Shown piece by piece: positions 43,580 through 52,713 of a stretch of DNA of 64,000 bases. The position numbers and the translations under genes are program-made. Below the pieces are notes generated by a model that searched no databases, was not told where the DNA came from, and was given only the letters and a program-made list of their open reading frames with translations. Source of the stretch: Rhizobium sp. Root1203 (GTDB taxonomy: Bacteria > Pseudomonadota > Alphaproteobacteria > Rhizobiales > Rhizobiaceae). Position 1 is the stretch's first letter, and each line of letters starts with the position of its first letter. The DNA is taken from assembly GCF_001424945.1 (NCBI RefSeq), contig NZ_LMCW01000016.1:17445-81444 (forward strand), given 5' to 3'.

Positions 43580-46294
43580 TTAAGCCTGTTCGAAAGCGCC
43601 GTGGCAATGCTTGTACTTCTTGCCCGAGCCGCAGGGGCAGACCTCGTTGCGGCCGACCTTGCCCCACGTGGAGGGGTCATCCGGATTGCGGCTTTCCGGG
43701 GCGACAATAACTTCAGAAGCCTGATAGGTCGGCGCGAAGTCGTCTTCGCCGGTATCCGGGTCGAAGTGATGGGCCTGCATCAGAGGTGGTTCCGGCTCGG
43801 CCGGAGCCTGCTGCACGAGTTCGACACGCATCAGCTGGGCAGTGACGGCCTGGCGGAGATTGTTGAGCAGTGACGTGAAGAGTTCGAACGCTTCCGACTT
43901 GTATTCCTGCAATGGATCGCGCTGGGCGTAGCCGCGGAAGCCGACTACCGAGCGAAGATGGTCGAGGTTGACGATGTGTTCGCGCCACAGGGCATCGAGC
44001 GTCTGCATGACGATCGAGCGCTCGACATAGTGCATGATGTCGTCGCCGAAACGTTCTGCCTTCTCGGTGAAGAGCGCGTTTGCGGCTTCGGTGAGACGTT
44101 CGCGAATATCGTCTTCGCCGATGCCTTCTTCCTTGACCCAATCCTCGACCGGCAGGTCGAGATTGAGCAGCGCGCTCGTCTGTTCCTTCAGGCCGACGGC
44201 ATCCCACTGTTCGGCGTAGGCGCGCTCGGGGATGTGCTTCTCGACCAGGTCTTCGATTACCTCACGGCGCATGTCCGAAACGGTCTCGGAGATATTGGTC
44301 GATTCCATGAGCTCCAGACGCTGTTCGAAGACCACCTTGCGCTGGTCGTTCAGAACGTCGTCATATTTGAGCAGGTTCTTACGGATGTCGAAGTTGCGGG
44401 CTTCGACTTTCTTCTGCGCGCGCTCCAGAGCCTTGTTGATCCAGGGGTGGACGATTGCCTCGCCCTCCTTGAGACCCAGCTTGGTCAGCATGCTGTCCAT
44501 GCGGTCGGAGCCGAAGATGCGCATCAGGTCGTCCTGAAGCGACAGGTAGAACTTCGAACGCCCCGGGTCGCCCTGACGGCCAGAACGACCGCGCAGCTGA
44601 TTGTCGATACGGCGGCTTTCGTGGCGTTCGGTGGCGATGACATAGAGACCGCCGGCGGTAATCGCCTTCTGCTTCAGTTCCTTGATTTCCTCGACGATGG
44701 CAGCGATCCTGGCGTCACGCTCGGGGCCGGGCTCGACTTCGCCGAGCTCGCGTTCGATCCGCATGTCGAGGTTGCCGCCGAGCTGGATGTCGGTACCACG
44801 ACCCGCCATGTTGGTGGCGATCGTGACGGAACCCGGCACGCCGGCCTGGGCGACGATATAGGCTTCCTGCTCGTGGTAGCGGGCGTTCAGGACCTGAAAG
44901 TTCTTGAAGCCCTGCTTGCGCATCATCTCGGCGAGCAATTCCGACTTCTCGATCGAGGTGGTGCCGACGAGAACCGGCTGGCCGCGCTTCTGGGCCTCGG
45001 CGATCTCGGCAATAATCGCCTTGAACTTTTCTTCGAAGGTCCGGTAGACCTCGTCGTCCTCGTCGATACGCTGGATCGGCAGGTTGGTCGGCACCTCGAT
45101 GACGTCGAGGCCGTAGATGTTGCCGAATTCTTCCGCTTCCGTCTGCGCCGTACCGGTCATGCCGCCAAGCTTGCCGTACATGCGGAAGTAATTCTGGAAG
45201 GTAATCTGCGCCAGCGTCTGGTTTTCCGGCTGGATCTTGACGTGTTCCTTGGCTTCGAGGGCCTGATGCTGACCTTCCGAATAACGGCGACCCGGCATCA
45301 TGCGGCCGGTGAATTCGTCGATGATGACGATTTCATCGTTGCGGACGATGTAGTCCTTGTCGCGCTGGAACAGCTTGTGGGCCTTCAGCGCGTTGTTGAC
45401 GTGGTGGACGATCGCGACGTTCTCGATGTCGTAGAGCCCCGTGCCCTTCAGCAGTCCAGCGTCGCGCAGCAGGTTTTCCAGCTTCTCGGTGCCTTCCTCG
45501 GAGAAGTTGGCGGAGCGCTGCTTCTCGTCGATCTCGTAGTCGCCTTCGGCGAGCAGCGGTATATAGGCATCGATCGTGTTGTAGAGATCGGAGCGGTCGT
45601 CCAGCGGTCCGGAGATGATCAGCGGCGTGCGCGCCTCGTCCACCAGGATCGAGTCCACTTCGTCGACGATCGCGAAGTTGTGGCCGCGCTGGACCATCTG
45701 GTTCTTCTCGTACTTCATGTTATCGCGCAGATAATCGAAGCCGAGCTCGTTGTTGGTGGCGTAGGTGACGTCGCAGGCGTATGCGGCGGCGCGCTCCTCG
45801 TCCGAGAGGCCGTGGACGATAACCCCGGTCGTCAGGCCGAGGAAGCCGTAGACCCGGCCCATCGTGGCGGCGTCGCGCTGCGCGAGATAATCGTTGACGG
45901 TGACGACGTGCACGCCCTTGCCCGACAGTGCGTTGAGGTAGACCGGCAGCGTCGCAACGAGCGTCTTGCCTTCGCCGGTCTTCATTTCGGCGATCGCGTT
46001 CGAATGCAGGATCATCCCGCCGACGAGCTGTACGTCAAAAGGTCGCATGCCGAGAACGCGGCGCGAGGCCTCGCGAGCGACGGCGAAAGCCGGGACGAGG
46101 ATGTCGTCCAGCGTCTTGCCTTCCGCCAGCAGCCTGCGAAACTCGACCGTCTGGGCAGCGAGCTGCTCGTCGGACAGCGCCTTCGTCTTTTCTTCAATCG
46201 CATTGATTGCGTCGACGTTCGGCTGGAAGGACCGCACGCGGCGATCGTTGGCAGAGCCAAATATTTTGCGGGCTATACCGCCAAAGCTGACCAT
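43580..46294 (-). CDS. secA: Preprotein translocase ATPase subunit SecA
   Basis: Motor ATPase that drives preproteins through SecYEG. 904 aa. Walker A is AEMKTGEGKTLVA, the DEAD-box-like Walker B FAIVDEVDSILVDEARTPL, then the TGTAQTEAEEF and the GRSGRQGDPG segments of the second nucleotide fold. The C-terminus ends in the zinc motif CPCGSGKKYKHCHG, which binds SecB/ribosome. A strong terminator follows. It is divergent from a parvulin gene, a frequent arrangement in rhizobia. Confidence 0.98.
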   Translation of the reverse strand: MVSFGGIARKIFGSANDRRVRSFQPNVDAINAIEEKTKALSDEQLAAQTVEFRRLLAEGKTLDDILVPAFAVAREASRRVLGMRPFDVQLVGGMILHSNAIAEMKTGEGKTLVATLPVYLNALSGKGVHVVTVNDYLAQRDAATMGRVYGFLGLTTGVIVHGLSDEERAAAYACDVTYATNNELGFDYLRDNMKYEKNQMVQRGHNFAIVDEVDSILVDEARTPLIISGPLDDRSDLYNTIDAYIPLLAEGDYEIDEKQRSANFSEEGTEKLENLLRDAGLLKGTGLYDIENVAIVHHVNNALKAHKLFQRDKDYIVRNDEIVIIDEFTGRMMPGRRYSEGQHQALEAKEHVKIQPENQTLAQITFQNYFRMYGKLGGMTGTAQTEAEEFGNIYGLDVIEVPTNLPIQRIDEDDEVYRTFEEKFKAIIAEIAEAQKRGQPVLVGTTSIEKSELLAEMMRKQGFKNFQVLNARYHEQEAYIVAQAGVPGSVTIATNMAGRGTDIQLGGNLDMRIERELGEVEPGPERDARIAAIVEEIKELKQKAITAGGLYVIATERHESRRIDNQLRGRSGRQGDPGRSKFYLSLQDDLMRIFGSDRMDSMLTKLGLKEGEAIVHPWINKALERAQKKVEARNFDIRKNLLKYDDVLNDQRKVVFEQRLELMESTNISETVSDMRREVIEDLVEKHIPERAYAEQWDAVGLKEQTSALLNLDLPVEDWVKEEGIGEDDIRERLTEAANALFTEKAERFGDDIMHYVERSIVMQTLDALWREHIVNLDHLRSVVGFRGYAQRDPLQEYKSEAFELFTSLLNNLRQAVTAQLMRVELVQQAPAEPEPPLMQAHHFDPDTGEDDFAPTYQASEVIVAPESRNPDDPSTWGKVGRNEVCPCGSGKKYKHCHGAFEQA

Positions 46295-46539
46295 ATGACT
46301 GGTCCTTTCTCAATATACTTCCCCGGCTTTTCTTATCCGCGGCCCGGCCGAAATTCAGGCGCACGTCTCGAAACGCCAGGAAACTGTTCTGGACGCGAGG
46401 TTGCGTGACAGATAAGAGGGGGGTCGAATGATGTCAACGGATTTGGCTGATATAGAAAGGCCACATTCCGGTGTTGATGGCTGTTTCAGGCTGGATTCAC
46501 GAAGTTGAAGCCGGTGGTTTAACTGTGAAGGGTTATTTG

Positions 46540-47424
46540 ATGTTGAACTACAACAAAATCGCCGTCGTGGCGTTCGCAACATTTGTTGCGTTCCAGGCAC
46601 CGGTCCGCGCTGAAGACAAGCCGGATGCCGTGGTTGCCAAGGTCGGCGATGTCGAAATTCATCAGTCCGAGCTGGACCTGGCTGTCGCCAATCTCGACCC
46701 GCAGCTCGCACAGCTTCCCGACGATCAGAAGAAGGTTGCAGCCTTGTCTGCGGCAATCGACGTCAAGCTGCTCGCCAAGGATGCGGCCGCCGAAAAGCTC
46801 GACCAGTCCGCCGAGTTCAAGAAGCGCATGCAGTATCTCGCCGATCGCGAGCTGCACAACGCCTACTTCAAGAAGCATGTCGTCGATACGGTCACCGACG
46901 ACGAAGTGAAGGCGCGCTACGACAAGGAAGTGGCTGCGCTGCCGAAGCAGGAAGAAGTGCACGCTCGCCACATCCTGGTGAAGACCGAGGATGAAGCCAA
47001 GGACGTCATCAAGCAGCTCGACGCCGGCAAGGACTTCGCTGAACTCGCCAAGGAAAAGTCCACCGACCCGAACAAGGCGGACGGCGGCGATCTCGGCTAT
47101 TTCACCAAGGGCCGCATGGTCAAGGAATTCGAGGAGGCCGCTTTCACCCTCGACAAGGGCACATACTCCAAGACCCCGGTGAAAACCGATTTCGGCTATC
47201 ACGTCATCAAGGTCGAGGATAAGCGGGACGCACCTCCGCCGGCGTACGACCAGGTCAAGGACCAGGTTCGTCAGCTCGTCATGCGCGACAAGTATCTTGC
47301 CCTTCTCGCCGCAGCGAAGGAAAAGTCCAAGGTCGACATCACGGACGAGGCCCTTCGGAAGGGCTACGAAGATGCCAACAAGCAGCCGCAGCCGGGCGAT
47401 GCGCCCGCCGCGCAGCCGCAGTAG
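46540..47424 (+). CDS. Periplasmic peptidyl-prolyl cis-trans isomerase (parvulin/SurA-like)
   Basis: 294-aa exported foldase. A signal peptide of about 25 residues ends in APVRAED. A SurA_N-like helical domain (residues 25-140) leads to a rotamase domain at about 140-235 with HARHILVKTEDEA, GGDLGYFTKG and TDFGYHVIKVEDKRD. The tail is Pro/Gln-rich. AAGGG lies seven bases ahead of the chosen ATG; open codons upstream are not used. It is divergent from secA, consistent with handling of exported proteins. Confidence 0.92.
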   Translation: MLNYNKIAVVAFATFVAFQAPVRAEDKPDAVVAKVGDVEIHQSELDLAVANLDPQLAQLPDDQKKVAALSAAIDVKLLAKDAAAEKLDQSAEFKKRMQYLADRELHNAYFKKHVVDTVTDDEVKARYDKEVAALPKQEEVHARHILVKTEDEAKDVIKQLDAGKDFAELAKEKSTDPNKADGGDLGYFTKGRMVKEFEEAAFTLDKGTYSKTPVKTDFGYHVIKVEDKRDAPPPAYDQVKDQVRQLVMRDKYLALLAAAKEKSKVDITDEALRKGYEDANKQPQPGDAPAAQPQ

Positions 47425-47436
47425 TAACATCGATCC

Positions 47437-47460
47437 AGGGCCCGGTTCTTCCGGGCCCTT
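47437..47460 (+). terminator. Terminator hairpin after the parvulin gene
   Basis: A 9-bp perfect stem AGGGCCCGG / CCGGGCCCT with a 5-base loop, starting 12 bases after the stop codon. The T run after it is weak (TTCACT), so it is a moderate terminator. Confidence 0.7.
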
Positions 47461-47541
47461 CACTATCTTCTGTTGTCGCATCTCCTGACGGCGAACCGAT
47501 TTCCATTCGCCCGGGGAATGCTCCTAGCCAGGTCGATCATC

Positions 47542-48783
47542 ATGTCCGGTTCCGTTTCTCCGCTCGCCCCGAAATCCTTTGCCTCCATGCCCGCCGTCCG
47601 CGGCGTTCGCATGGCTACCGCTTCCGCGGGGATCAAGTACAAGAACCGGACCGACGTTCTGATGATGGTGTTCGACAAGCCGGCGGCCGTCGCGGGGGTC
47701 TTCACCCGCTCGAAGTGCCCGTCCGCTCCTGTCGATTTCTGCCGTGCCAATCTGCCGCACGGCACGGCCCGTGCAGTTGTCGTGAATTCCGGAAATGCCA
47801 ACGCCTTTACCGGCATCAAGGGCCGCGAGGCCACAGCGCTGACTGCGAAATCCGCCGCTGCGGCCGTCGGCTGCAGCGAGCGCGAGATCTATCTCGCTTC
47901 GACGGGTGTGATCGGCGAGCCGCTCGACGCGACCAAGTTTTCAGGCGTTCTGGATACGCTCCATGCCGACGCGACCGGGGACTTCTGGTTCGAAGCCGCC
48001 AAGGCCATCATGACCACCGATACCTATCCGAAAGTCGCCACCCGCAGCGCGGAGATCGACGGGGTCGGGGTTTCGATCAATGGCATCGCCAAGGGCGCGG
48101 GAATGATCGCGCCCGACATGGCGACGATGCTGTCGTTTGTCGTCACCGATGCTGATATCGCGCCCGCCGCACTGCAGGCAATGCTGTCGGCCGGGGTAGA
48201 TCCGACCTTCAATTCGATGACGGTCGACAGCGACACGTCGACATCCGATACGCTGATGCTGTTTGCCACGGGTGCGGCGGCCGAAGATGGCCAGCTGCGG
48301 GTCGAGGCGGCCGACGATCCGCGCCTCGGCTCATTCCGTGCAGCGCTCAACGATCTTCTCAGGGATCTCGCCCTGCAGGTCGTTCGTGACGGCGAAGGCG
48401 CCACCAAGATGCTCGAGATTACGGTGACTGGCGCCGAAAGCGATGCCGCCGCCAAGAAAATTGCACTCTCGATCGCCAATTCGCCGCTGGTCAAGACAGC
48501 GGCAGCCGGCGAGGACGCCAACTGGGGCCGTATCGTGATGGCTGTCGGCAAATCAGGCGAAATGGCCGACCGCGATCGCCTTGCCATCTGGTTTGGCGAT
48601 GTGCGCGTTGCTGTCAACGGCGAACGCGACGCGGGCTATTCGGAGCAGGCTGCCTCCGACGTGATGAAAAATCAGGACATTCCGGTGAAAGTCGAGATCG
48701 GTCTCGGCAACGGTAAGGCGACTGTCTGGACCTGCGACCTCACAAAGGAGTATGTCGCCATCAATGGTGACTATCGGAGCTGA
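47542..48783 (+). CDS. argJ: Bifunctional glutamate N-acetyltransferase/amino-acid N-acetyltransferase ArgJ
   Basis: Transfers acetyl from N-acetylornithine to glutamate (arginine pathway), with possible acetyl-CoA-dependent synthase activity. The self-cleavage site that creates the N-terminal threonine nucleophile is in KGAGMIAPDMATML. 413 aa from the ATG at 47542. NSGNANAFTG and the C-terminal GEDANWGRI are typical. It is followed by a GNAT gene and mutT with tight or overlapping junctions, so the three form one operon. Confidence 0.96.
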   Translation: MSGSVSPLAPKSFASMPAVRGVRMATASAGIKYKNRTDVLMMVFDKPAAVAGVFTRSKCPSAPVDFCRANLPHGTARAVVVNSGNANAFTGIKGREATALTAKSAAAAVGCSEREIYLASTGVIGEPLDATKFSGVLDTLHADATGDFWFEAAKAIMTTDTYPKVATRSAEIDGVGVSINGIAKGAGMIAPDMATMLSFVVTDADIAPAALQAMLSAGVDPTFNSMTVDSDTSTSDTLMLFATGAAAEDGQLRVEAADDPRLGSFRAALNDLLRDLALQVVRDGEGATKMLEITVTGAESDAAAKKIALSIANSPLVKTAAAGEDANWGRIVMAVGKSGEMADRDRLAIWFGDVRVAVNGERDAGYSEQAASDVMKNQDIPVKVEIGLGNGKATVWTCDLTKEYVAINGDYRS

Positions 48784-49573
48784 TCGTCCATTGACCGAAG
48801 CATTCCCCAAGAAGGCAAATCTGCCGCTGGTTCGCAGGCTCGAGGCTGTCGGGTTCCGGGCCTGGCCGGCCTCATCCGTTCAGTACGACGGCAGCTGGCA
48901 GGTACGATTGACAGCCGGACACCCGTCGAACAGGCTGAATTCCATCGTGCCGCTCGACCCCTCCGATCATCGCGACGTCGAAATCCGCCTCGCCAAGGCC
49001 AGCCGCAGGTTCGAGGCATATGGTCGCCCGGCCGTCCTGCGCCAGACACCACTCGCATCGCCGGTACTGGTCGACCTCGTCAGGGCCGAGCAGTGGACGC
49101 ACTTCGACGAGACGATCGTCATGACCTGCGACCTGGCACACGCGGAACTGCCCGACACGCTCGATCATCTTCCGACGCATGATATCGGCCGTTTCGTCGA
49201 CGCCAATCTGGCGACCGATCAGGTGTCTCCAAAGCTGAAGCCCGCACTTGCCGAGGTCATCAATGCGATCAAGCCGCCGTCGGGTCTCTTCATGATCGAG
49301 GATCCGCAGACGGGGCCTCTGGCGACTGTTCTCTGCGTTCAGGACAACGATCTGGCAGGCATCATGTCGCTTTCGGTCGCTGAAGGGCGCCGGCGCGAAG
49401 GGCTCGGCCTGGAAATTCTGACGTCGGCGTTGCGCTGGGCCCGCATGCGCAGTGCCCGCTCAGCCTGGCTACAGGTCAAGGCGACCAACGCGCCGGCACT
49501 GGCCCTGTACGAACGCCTCGGCTTCCGCGAGGCCTATCGTTACTCCTACTGGCGGCGGGAGCTATCGCAATGA
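48764..49573 (+). CDS. GNAT family N-acetyltransferase
   Basis: 269-aa protein with an N-terminal region of about 130 residues (LPLVRRLEAVGFRAWPA...) and a C-terminal GNAT domain with SLSVAEGRRREGLGLEIL (acetyl-CoA loop) and ALALYERLGFREAYRYSYW. Such genes commonly follow argJ. The start is uncertain: ATG at 48764 lies inside the argJ end, whereas a TTG at 48791 just after it has GGAG 11 bases ahead and would give TEAFPKKANLPL. The substrate is unknown. It overlaps mutT by four bases. Confidence 0.85.
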   Translation: MVTIGADRPLTEAFPKKANLPLVRRLEAVGFRAWPASSVQYDGSWQVRLTAGHPSNRLNSIVPLDPSDHRDVEIRLAKASRRFEAYGRPAVLRQTPLASPVLVDLVRAEQWTHFDETIVMTCDLAHAELPDTLDHLPTHDIGRFVDANLATDQVSPKLKPALAEVINAIKPPSGLFMIEDPQTGPLATVLCVQDNDLAGIMSLSVAEGRRREGLGLEILTSALRWARMRSARSAWLQVKATNAPALALYERLGFREAYRYSYWRRELSQ

Positions 49574-49983
49574 GCGAGACGGAGCGAAGCATCCTGCTCG
49601 TCGTGGCGTGCGCGCTGATCGATTCCGACGGGCGAATTCTCCTAGCGCAGCGCCCCGAAGGCAAGTCGCTCGCGGGTCTCTGGGAGTTCCCGGGAGGCAA
49701 GGTAGAGCCGGGCGAAACGCCCGAGGAAACGCTCGTGCGAGAACTGCACGAGGAACTGGGGATCACCACCAAGATTGCCTGCCTGGCGCCGCTCAGCTTT
49801 GCCAGCCACACGTACGAGAAATTCCATCTGCTGATGCCGCTCTATGTGTGCCGGCGATACGAAGGAATCCCACACGGGAAAGAGGGCCAGGCCATCAAGT
49901 GGGTGAAGCCGCAGGCGCTGCGCGACTATCCCATGCCGCCCGCCGACGAGCCGCTCATCCCGGTTTTGCAGGACTTACTTTAG
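49570..49983 (+). CDS. mutT: 8-oxo-dGTP diphosphatase MutT (Nudix)
   Basis: Cleans 8-oxo-dGTP from the nucleotide pool to prevent A:T to C:G transversions. The Nudix box GGKVEPGETPEETLVRELHE continues to EELGI, with all Mg-binding glutamates, inside a 137-aa single-domain protein; LLAQRPEGKSLAGLWEFPG precedes it. The ATGA junction with the GNAT gene shows translational coupling. Close to the MutT clade rather than broad Nudix by the WEFPGGK signature. Confidence 0.93.
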   Translation: MSETERSILLVVACALIDSDGRILLAQRPEGKSLAGLWEFPGGKVEPGETPEETLVRELHEELGITTKIACLAPLSFASHTYEKFHLLMPLYVCRRYEGIPHGKEGQAIKWVKPQALRDYPMPPADEPLIPVLQDLL

Positions 49984-50029
49984 CAGTGTCTGCAATAAAG
50001 TCGCGGTCGTGCCGATTTGGCTGTGGATA

Positions 50030-50046
50030 TTAATCGATCGTTTAAC
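50030..50046 (+). promoter_or_regulatory. CtrA-like half-site pair upstream of small genes and Flp pilin
   Basis: TTAATCGATCGTTTAAC resembles the CtrA box TTAA-N7-TTAAC but has eight spacer bases. It lies about 60 bases ahead of the 50107 gene and upstream of a Flp pilin, a class that CtrA controls in Caulobacter. The spacing mismatch lowers confidence. Confidence 0.3.
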
Positions 50047-50106
50047 ACCTTCTGACATAGATCAGCCTCAATCAAGCAACTGGCGTGTGTGTAGAAGGCT
50101 TGACGC

Positions 50107-50424
50107 ATGGACGACGATTTCTGGAAAGCAGTTCGGGAAAAAGAACAAGCTTCGGCTGCCTCGCGCAAGACGGGGGCGCTGAACATTGCGTTGCTGTTCG
50201 GCACAGCCGTCGTGGCACTGACATTGATCCTGACGCCGATGCTCGCCGACAAGTCGAAATCCAGCGTATTTGCCAGCGCACCATCCGAATTCGATTCGAT
50301 CACGACAGGCTCGATCCCGAAGACGGAGAACGGCAAGCGCTATACCATCCGCCGCAGCGTCCTCCAGGAAACGCCTGGTTCCGTCTGCGTCGTTCAGGGA
50401 TACGGTAGCGGAGTTGGCTGCTGA
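50107..50424 (+). CDS. Hypothetical single-pass membrane protein
   Basis: 105-aa protein, no named family. A charged N-terminus (DDDFWKAVREKEQASAASRK) precedes one membrane helix at residues 24-44 (ALNIALLFGTAVVALTLIL), and the remaining 60 residues lie outside the membrane with the motif DSITTGSIPKTENGKRYTIRR near the middle and two cysteines at the C-terminus. The DSITTGSIP type tail is common in rhizobial small membrane proteins. It is 58 bases ahead of the Flp pilin and may be co-transcribed. Confidence 0.7.
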   Translation: MDDDFWKAVREKEQASAASRKTGALNIALLFGTAVVALTLILTPMLADKSKSSVFASAPSEFDSITTGSIPKTENGKRYTIRRSVLQETPGSVCVVQGYGSGVGC

Positions 50425-50482
50425 CGGCGCCCAGCACGGGCACGCGGACTAAATGAGCAATTGCTTGGTGCAAAGGACGGCG

Positions 50483-50653
50483 ATGCGAATTCTGAGGGCA
50501 ATTTTCGCAGACATCGACGGCGCAACCGCCATCGAGTACGGCCTGATCGCAGCGGTCATATCAGTCGCGCTTTTGGCGGGCATGGGCGTGCTCAGCAACA
50601 ACATCAGCAATGTGTTCCTGGGCATCAGCAACGAGATGCATCTGCGCAACTGA
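50483..50653 (+). CDS. Flp family type IVb pilin
   Basis: 56-aa pilin precursor. The prepilin cleavage region is DGATAIEYGLIAAVISVALL: a glycine, then the conserved Glu at +5 and Tyr, followed by a hydrophobic helix that forms the pilus core. AAGGA is seven bases ahead of the ATG at 50483. The longer form starting 10 codons earlier (MSNCLVQ) is not typical. No tad/cpa assembly genes are in the window, so this is an orphan locus, probably using machinery elsewhere in the genome. Confidence 0.9.
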   Translation: MRILRAIFADIDGATAIEYGLIAAVISVALLAGMGVLSNNISNVFLGISNEMHLRN

Positions 50654-50674
50654 CACCGCCCAGAAAGACTCGCC

Positions 50675-51559
50675 TCACTGCTTGAGCTTGTGCTCCTCGA
50701 CCTTCAGCGCGTCGGCAAGCCTGACCTTGGCCGATCCCGGTCGGAGTGGCTTCTGCTGGCTTTCGTGCGGCGCCCAACCCGAGACATAGATGATCGAGAA
50801 CGTCGCCCTGATGCGACCGTCTGGATCGGCATAGCGCTCGGCGTAGATCTCCGCCGCCCTGAGGAAGAATGCCCGCGTCAGTGGTTTGCGGCTGCGTTCG
50901 GCCAGTGGATTGCTCATGCCCATTGCCCGCAAATCGCGCATGAGCGGGAAGATCGAATCGTACCGCACCGTATAGGTTTCGGCATCGATCACCGGAAGGG
51001 CAAAGCCGGCACGCTGCATCAGTCCGCCGACATCACGCACATCGGCAAAGGGGATGACGCGCGGGCTTGCGCCGCCGGTCATCTCGATCTCGGTCGCAAG
51101 CAACACCTCCCGAAGTTCCTGCAGGGTGCCTGCGCCAGGTATGGCGGCCAGGAACAGGCCGTCCGGCTTCAGCGCGCGACGAATCTGGATGAAGATCCCC
51201 GGCGTGTCGTTGGTCAGGTGCAGGCTGAGCGGGGCAAGCACCAGATTGGCCGATTGCGGCTCGAGCGGAATCGTCTCGATGGGCGCCTCGATGAATGTGT
51301 CGTCCGCCTCGGCACGCGTCCGTTCGCTTTCGACCCTCGTCAGGCTGGCAATCTTTCCGGTCGCTTTCGCTGCACGGGCGGCTGCGCCCGTTGCGCCATG
51401 CAGTTCGACGGCGTGTTCGAAGGTTCGCTCGACGACGGCGAGACGCTCTCCGAGCTCTTCGGCCGCGATATCGAGCAGGAATGCCGCTTTCGGATCGTTG
51501 TTGCTCAATGCGCGATGCCTGTTCGCCGCGATCCGGGCCTTGTCGAAAATGATATCCAT
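50675..51559 (-). CDS. SAM-dependent methyltransferase-like protein (NDUFAF5/BioC-like)
   Basis: 294-aa Rossmann-fold protein resembling the NDUFAF5/BioC group of alphaproteobacteria. It starts IIFDKARIAANRHRAL, and the methyltransferase_11 segment LEPQSANLVLAPLSLHLTND is followed by IRRALKPDGLFLAAIPGAGTL. Its mitochondrial relative hydroxylates an arginine of complex I; that role here is only inference. It is divergent from comF with a 77-base gap. Confidence 0.87.
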   Translation of the reverse strand: MDIIFDKARIAANRHRALSNNDPKAAFLLDIAAEELGERLAVVERTFEHAVELHGATGAAARAAKATGKIASLTRVESERTRAEADDTFIEAPIETIPLEPQSANLVLAPLSLHLTNDTPGIFIQIRRALKPDGLFLAAIPGAGTLQELREVLLATEIEMTGGASPRVIPFADVRDVGGLMQRAGFALPVIDAETYTVRYDSIFPLMRDLRAMGMSNPLAERSRKPLTRAFFLRAAEIYAERYADPDGRIRATFSIIYVSGWAPHESQQKPLRPGSAKVRLADALKVEEHKLKQ

Positions 51560-51636
51560 GAACCGAGTCCATAATCCCGCCGGACCGGTGCGGCAAGGCG
51601 ATTTTCCTGCGACGGGAAACGGGCTAGTCTGTCGCC

Positions 51637-52413
51637 ATGGGGTTGTGCGGGTTTGGACGATTGCGGAGGCTGGAACGAACGCTGCTGCTGCGGCCGCTGG
51701 CGTTCGTCGTCGATCTCGTCTATCCGCCCGGATGCGCCTTCTGCGGCGTCGCGACCGGCAGGCACCGCGGCCTGTGTCCGAAGTGTTGGTCCGCCCTGCG
51801 GTTTATCGAGCGGCCCTATTGCGAGGTCCTCGGCGTCCCGTTCTCGCATGATCTGGGTCCGGGCATACTGAGCGCCGAAGCAATCGCCAATCCACCGCCG
51901 TTCGACAGGCTGCGGTCGGCGGCCTACCATGACGATGCGGTCCGCAATCTCGTGCATGGCTTGAAGTACCGCGATCGAACCGATCTCGCACCGATGATGG
52001 CCGTCTGGATGCTCAGGGCGGCGGACGGGACGATCGAACGCTGCGATGCGATCCTGCCGGTCCCTTTGCATCGGACGCGTATGTTTTCGCGCAAGTTCAA
52101 CCAGGCGGCGGAACTCGCGCGGCATATGGCGCAGCAGTCGGACAAGCCGTTCCTGCCGGGCACGTTGCTGCGCATCCGGCGTACACGCCAGCAGGTGGGG
52201 CTTGGCGCAAGAGCACGAGAAGACAACGTACGCGGGGCGTTCGCCGTCGCAAAGGGACACGAAGGTGATGTCGCCGGCAAACGGCTTGTGCTTGTGGACG
52301 ACGTCTACACCACCGGCGCCACGGTTGCTGCCGCCGCCAGGGCTCTTCGCAAGGCCGGCGCCGCCGACATCACGGTTTTGACCTTTGCAAGGGCACTTTC
52401 AGAAACTATATGA
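51637..52413 (+). CDS. comF: ComF family phosphoribosyltransferase-like protein
   Basis: 258-aa ComF-type protein: an N-terminal zinc-ribbon-like part (CAFCGV...LCPKCW) and a PRTase domain with the PRPP loop LVLVDDVYTTGATV at about residue 212. Cys pairs are at about 31/34 and 47/50. It is linked to DNA uptake in competent bacteria; in rhizobia its role is not shown. It is upstream of grxC, nitrilase and DUF1178 genes on the same strand in a typical alphaproteobacterial order. gntX is an alternative name. Confidence 0.9.
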   Translation: MGLCGFGRLRRLERTLLLRPLAFVVDLVYPPGCAFCGVATGRHRGLCPKCWSALRFIERPYCEVLGVPFSHDLGPGILSAEAIANPPPFDRLRSAAYHDDAVRNLVHGLKYRDRTDLAPMMAVWMLRAADGTIERCDAILPVPLHRTRMFSRKFNQAAELARHMAQQSDKPFLPGTLLRIRRTRQQVGLGARAREDNVRGAFAVAKGHEGDVAGKRLVLVDDVYTTGATVAAAARALRKAGAADITVLTFARALSETI

Positions 52414-52446
52414 CGGAGGGAATACGTGCATTTTTCTGGAGCCAAC

Positions 52447-52704
52447 ATGGTACCCGTCACGATCTATACGCGCCAAGCCTGCGGCTACTGCAGCCGGGCA
52501 AAGTCCTTGCTCACCGGAAAGGGTGTGGACTTCCTGGAGCACGATGCGACGTTCTCGCCGGATCTCCGGCAGGAGATGATCGGCAAGTCGAATGGCCGCA
52601 CGACCTTTCCGCAGATATTCGTTGGCGAACAGCATGTGGGCGGGTGTGACGATCTCTTTGCGCTGGACCGGGCAGGCAAGCTCGATCAACTGCTCGCAGC
52701 TTAG
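52447..52704 (+). CDS. grxC: Glutaredoxin 3
   Basis: 85-aa dithiol glutaredoxin reducing disulfides with glutathione. Active site Cys12-Gly-Tyr-Cys15 and the GSH-binding TTFPQIFVGEQHVGGCDD are present. The ATG at 52447 (VPVTIYTRQACGYC) is the family start; seven more in-frame codons upstream are spurious. It is 33 bases after comF and 9 bases before the nitrilase gene, in one operon. Confidence 0.95.
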   Translation: MVPVTIYTRQACGYCSRAKSLLTGKGVDFLEHDATFSPDLRQEMIGKSNGRTTFPQIFVGEQHVGGCDDLFALDRAGKLDQLLAA

Positions 52705-52713
52705 GGAAAATCG

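Noticed and set aside
43958..46408. Long plus-strand ORF (816 codons) opposite secA
   Set aside because: Antisense shadow; SecA on the minus strand has every catalytic motif, and the antisense product has no recognisable domain.
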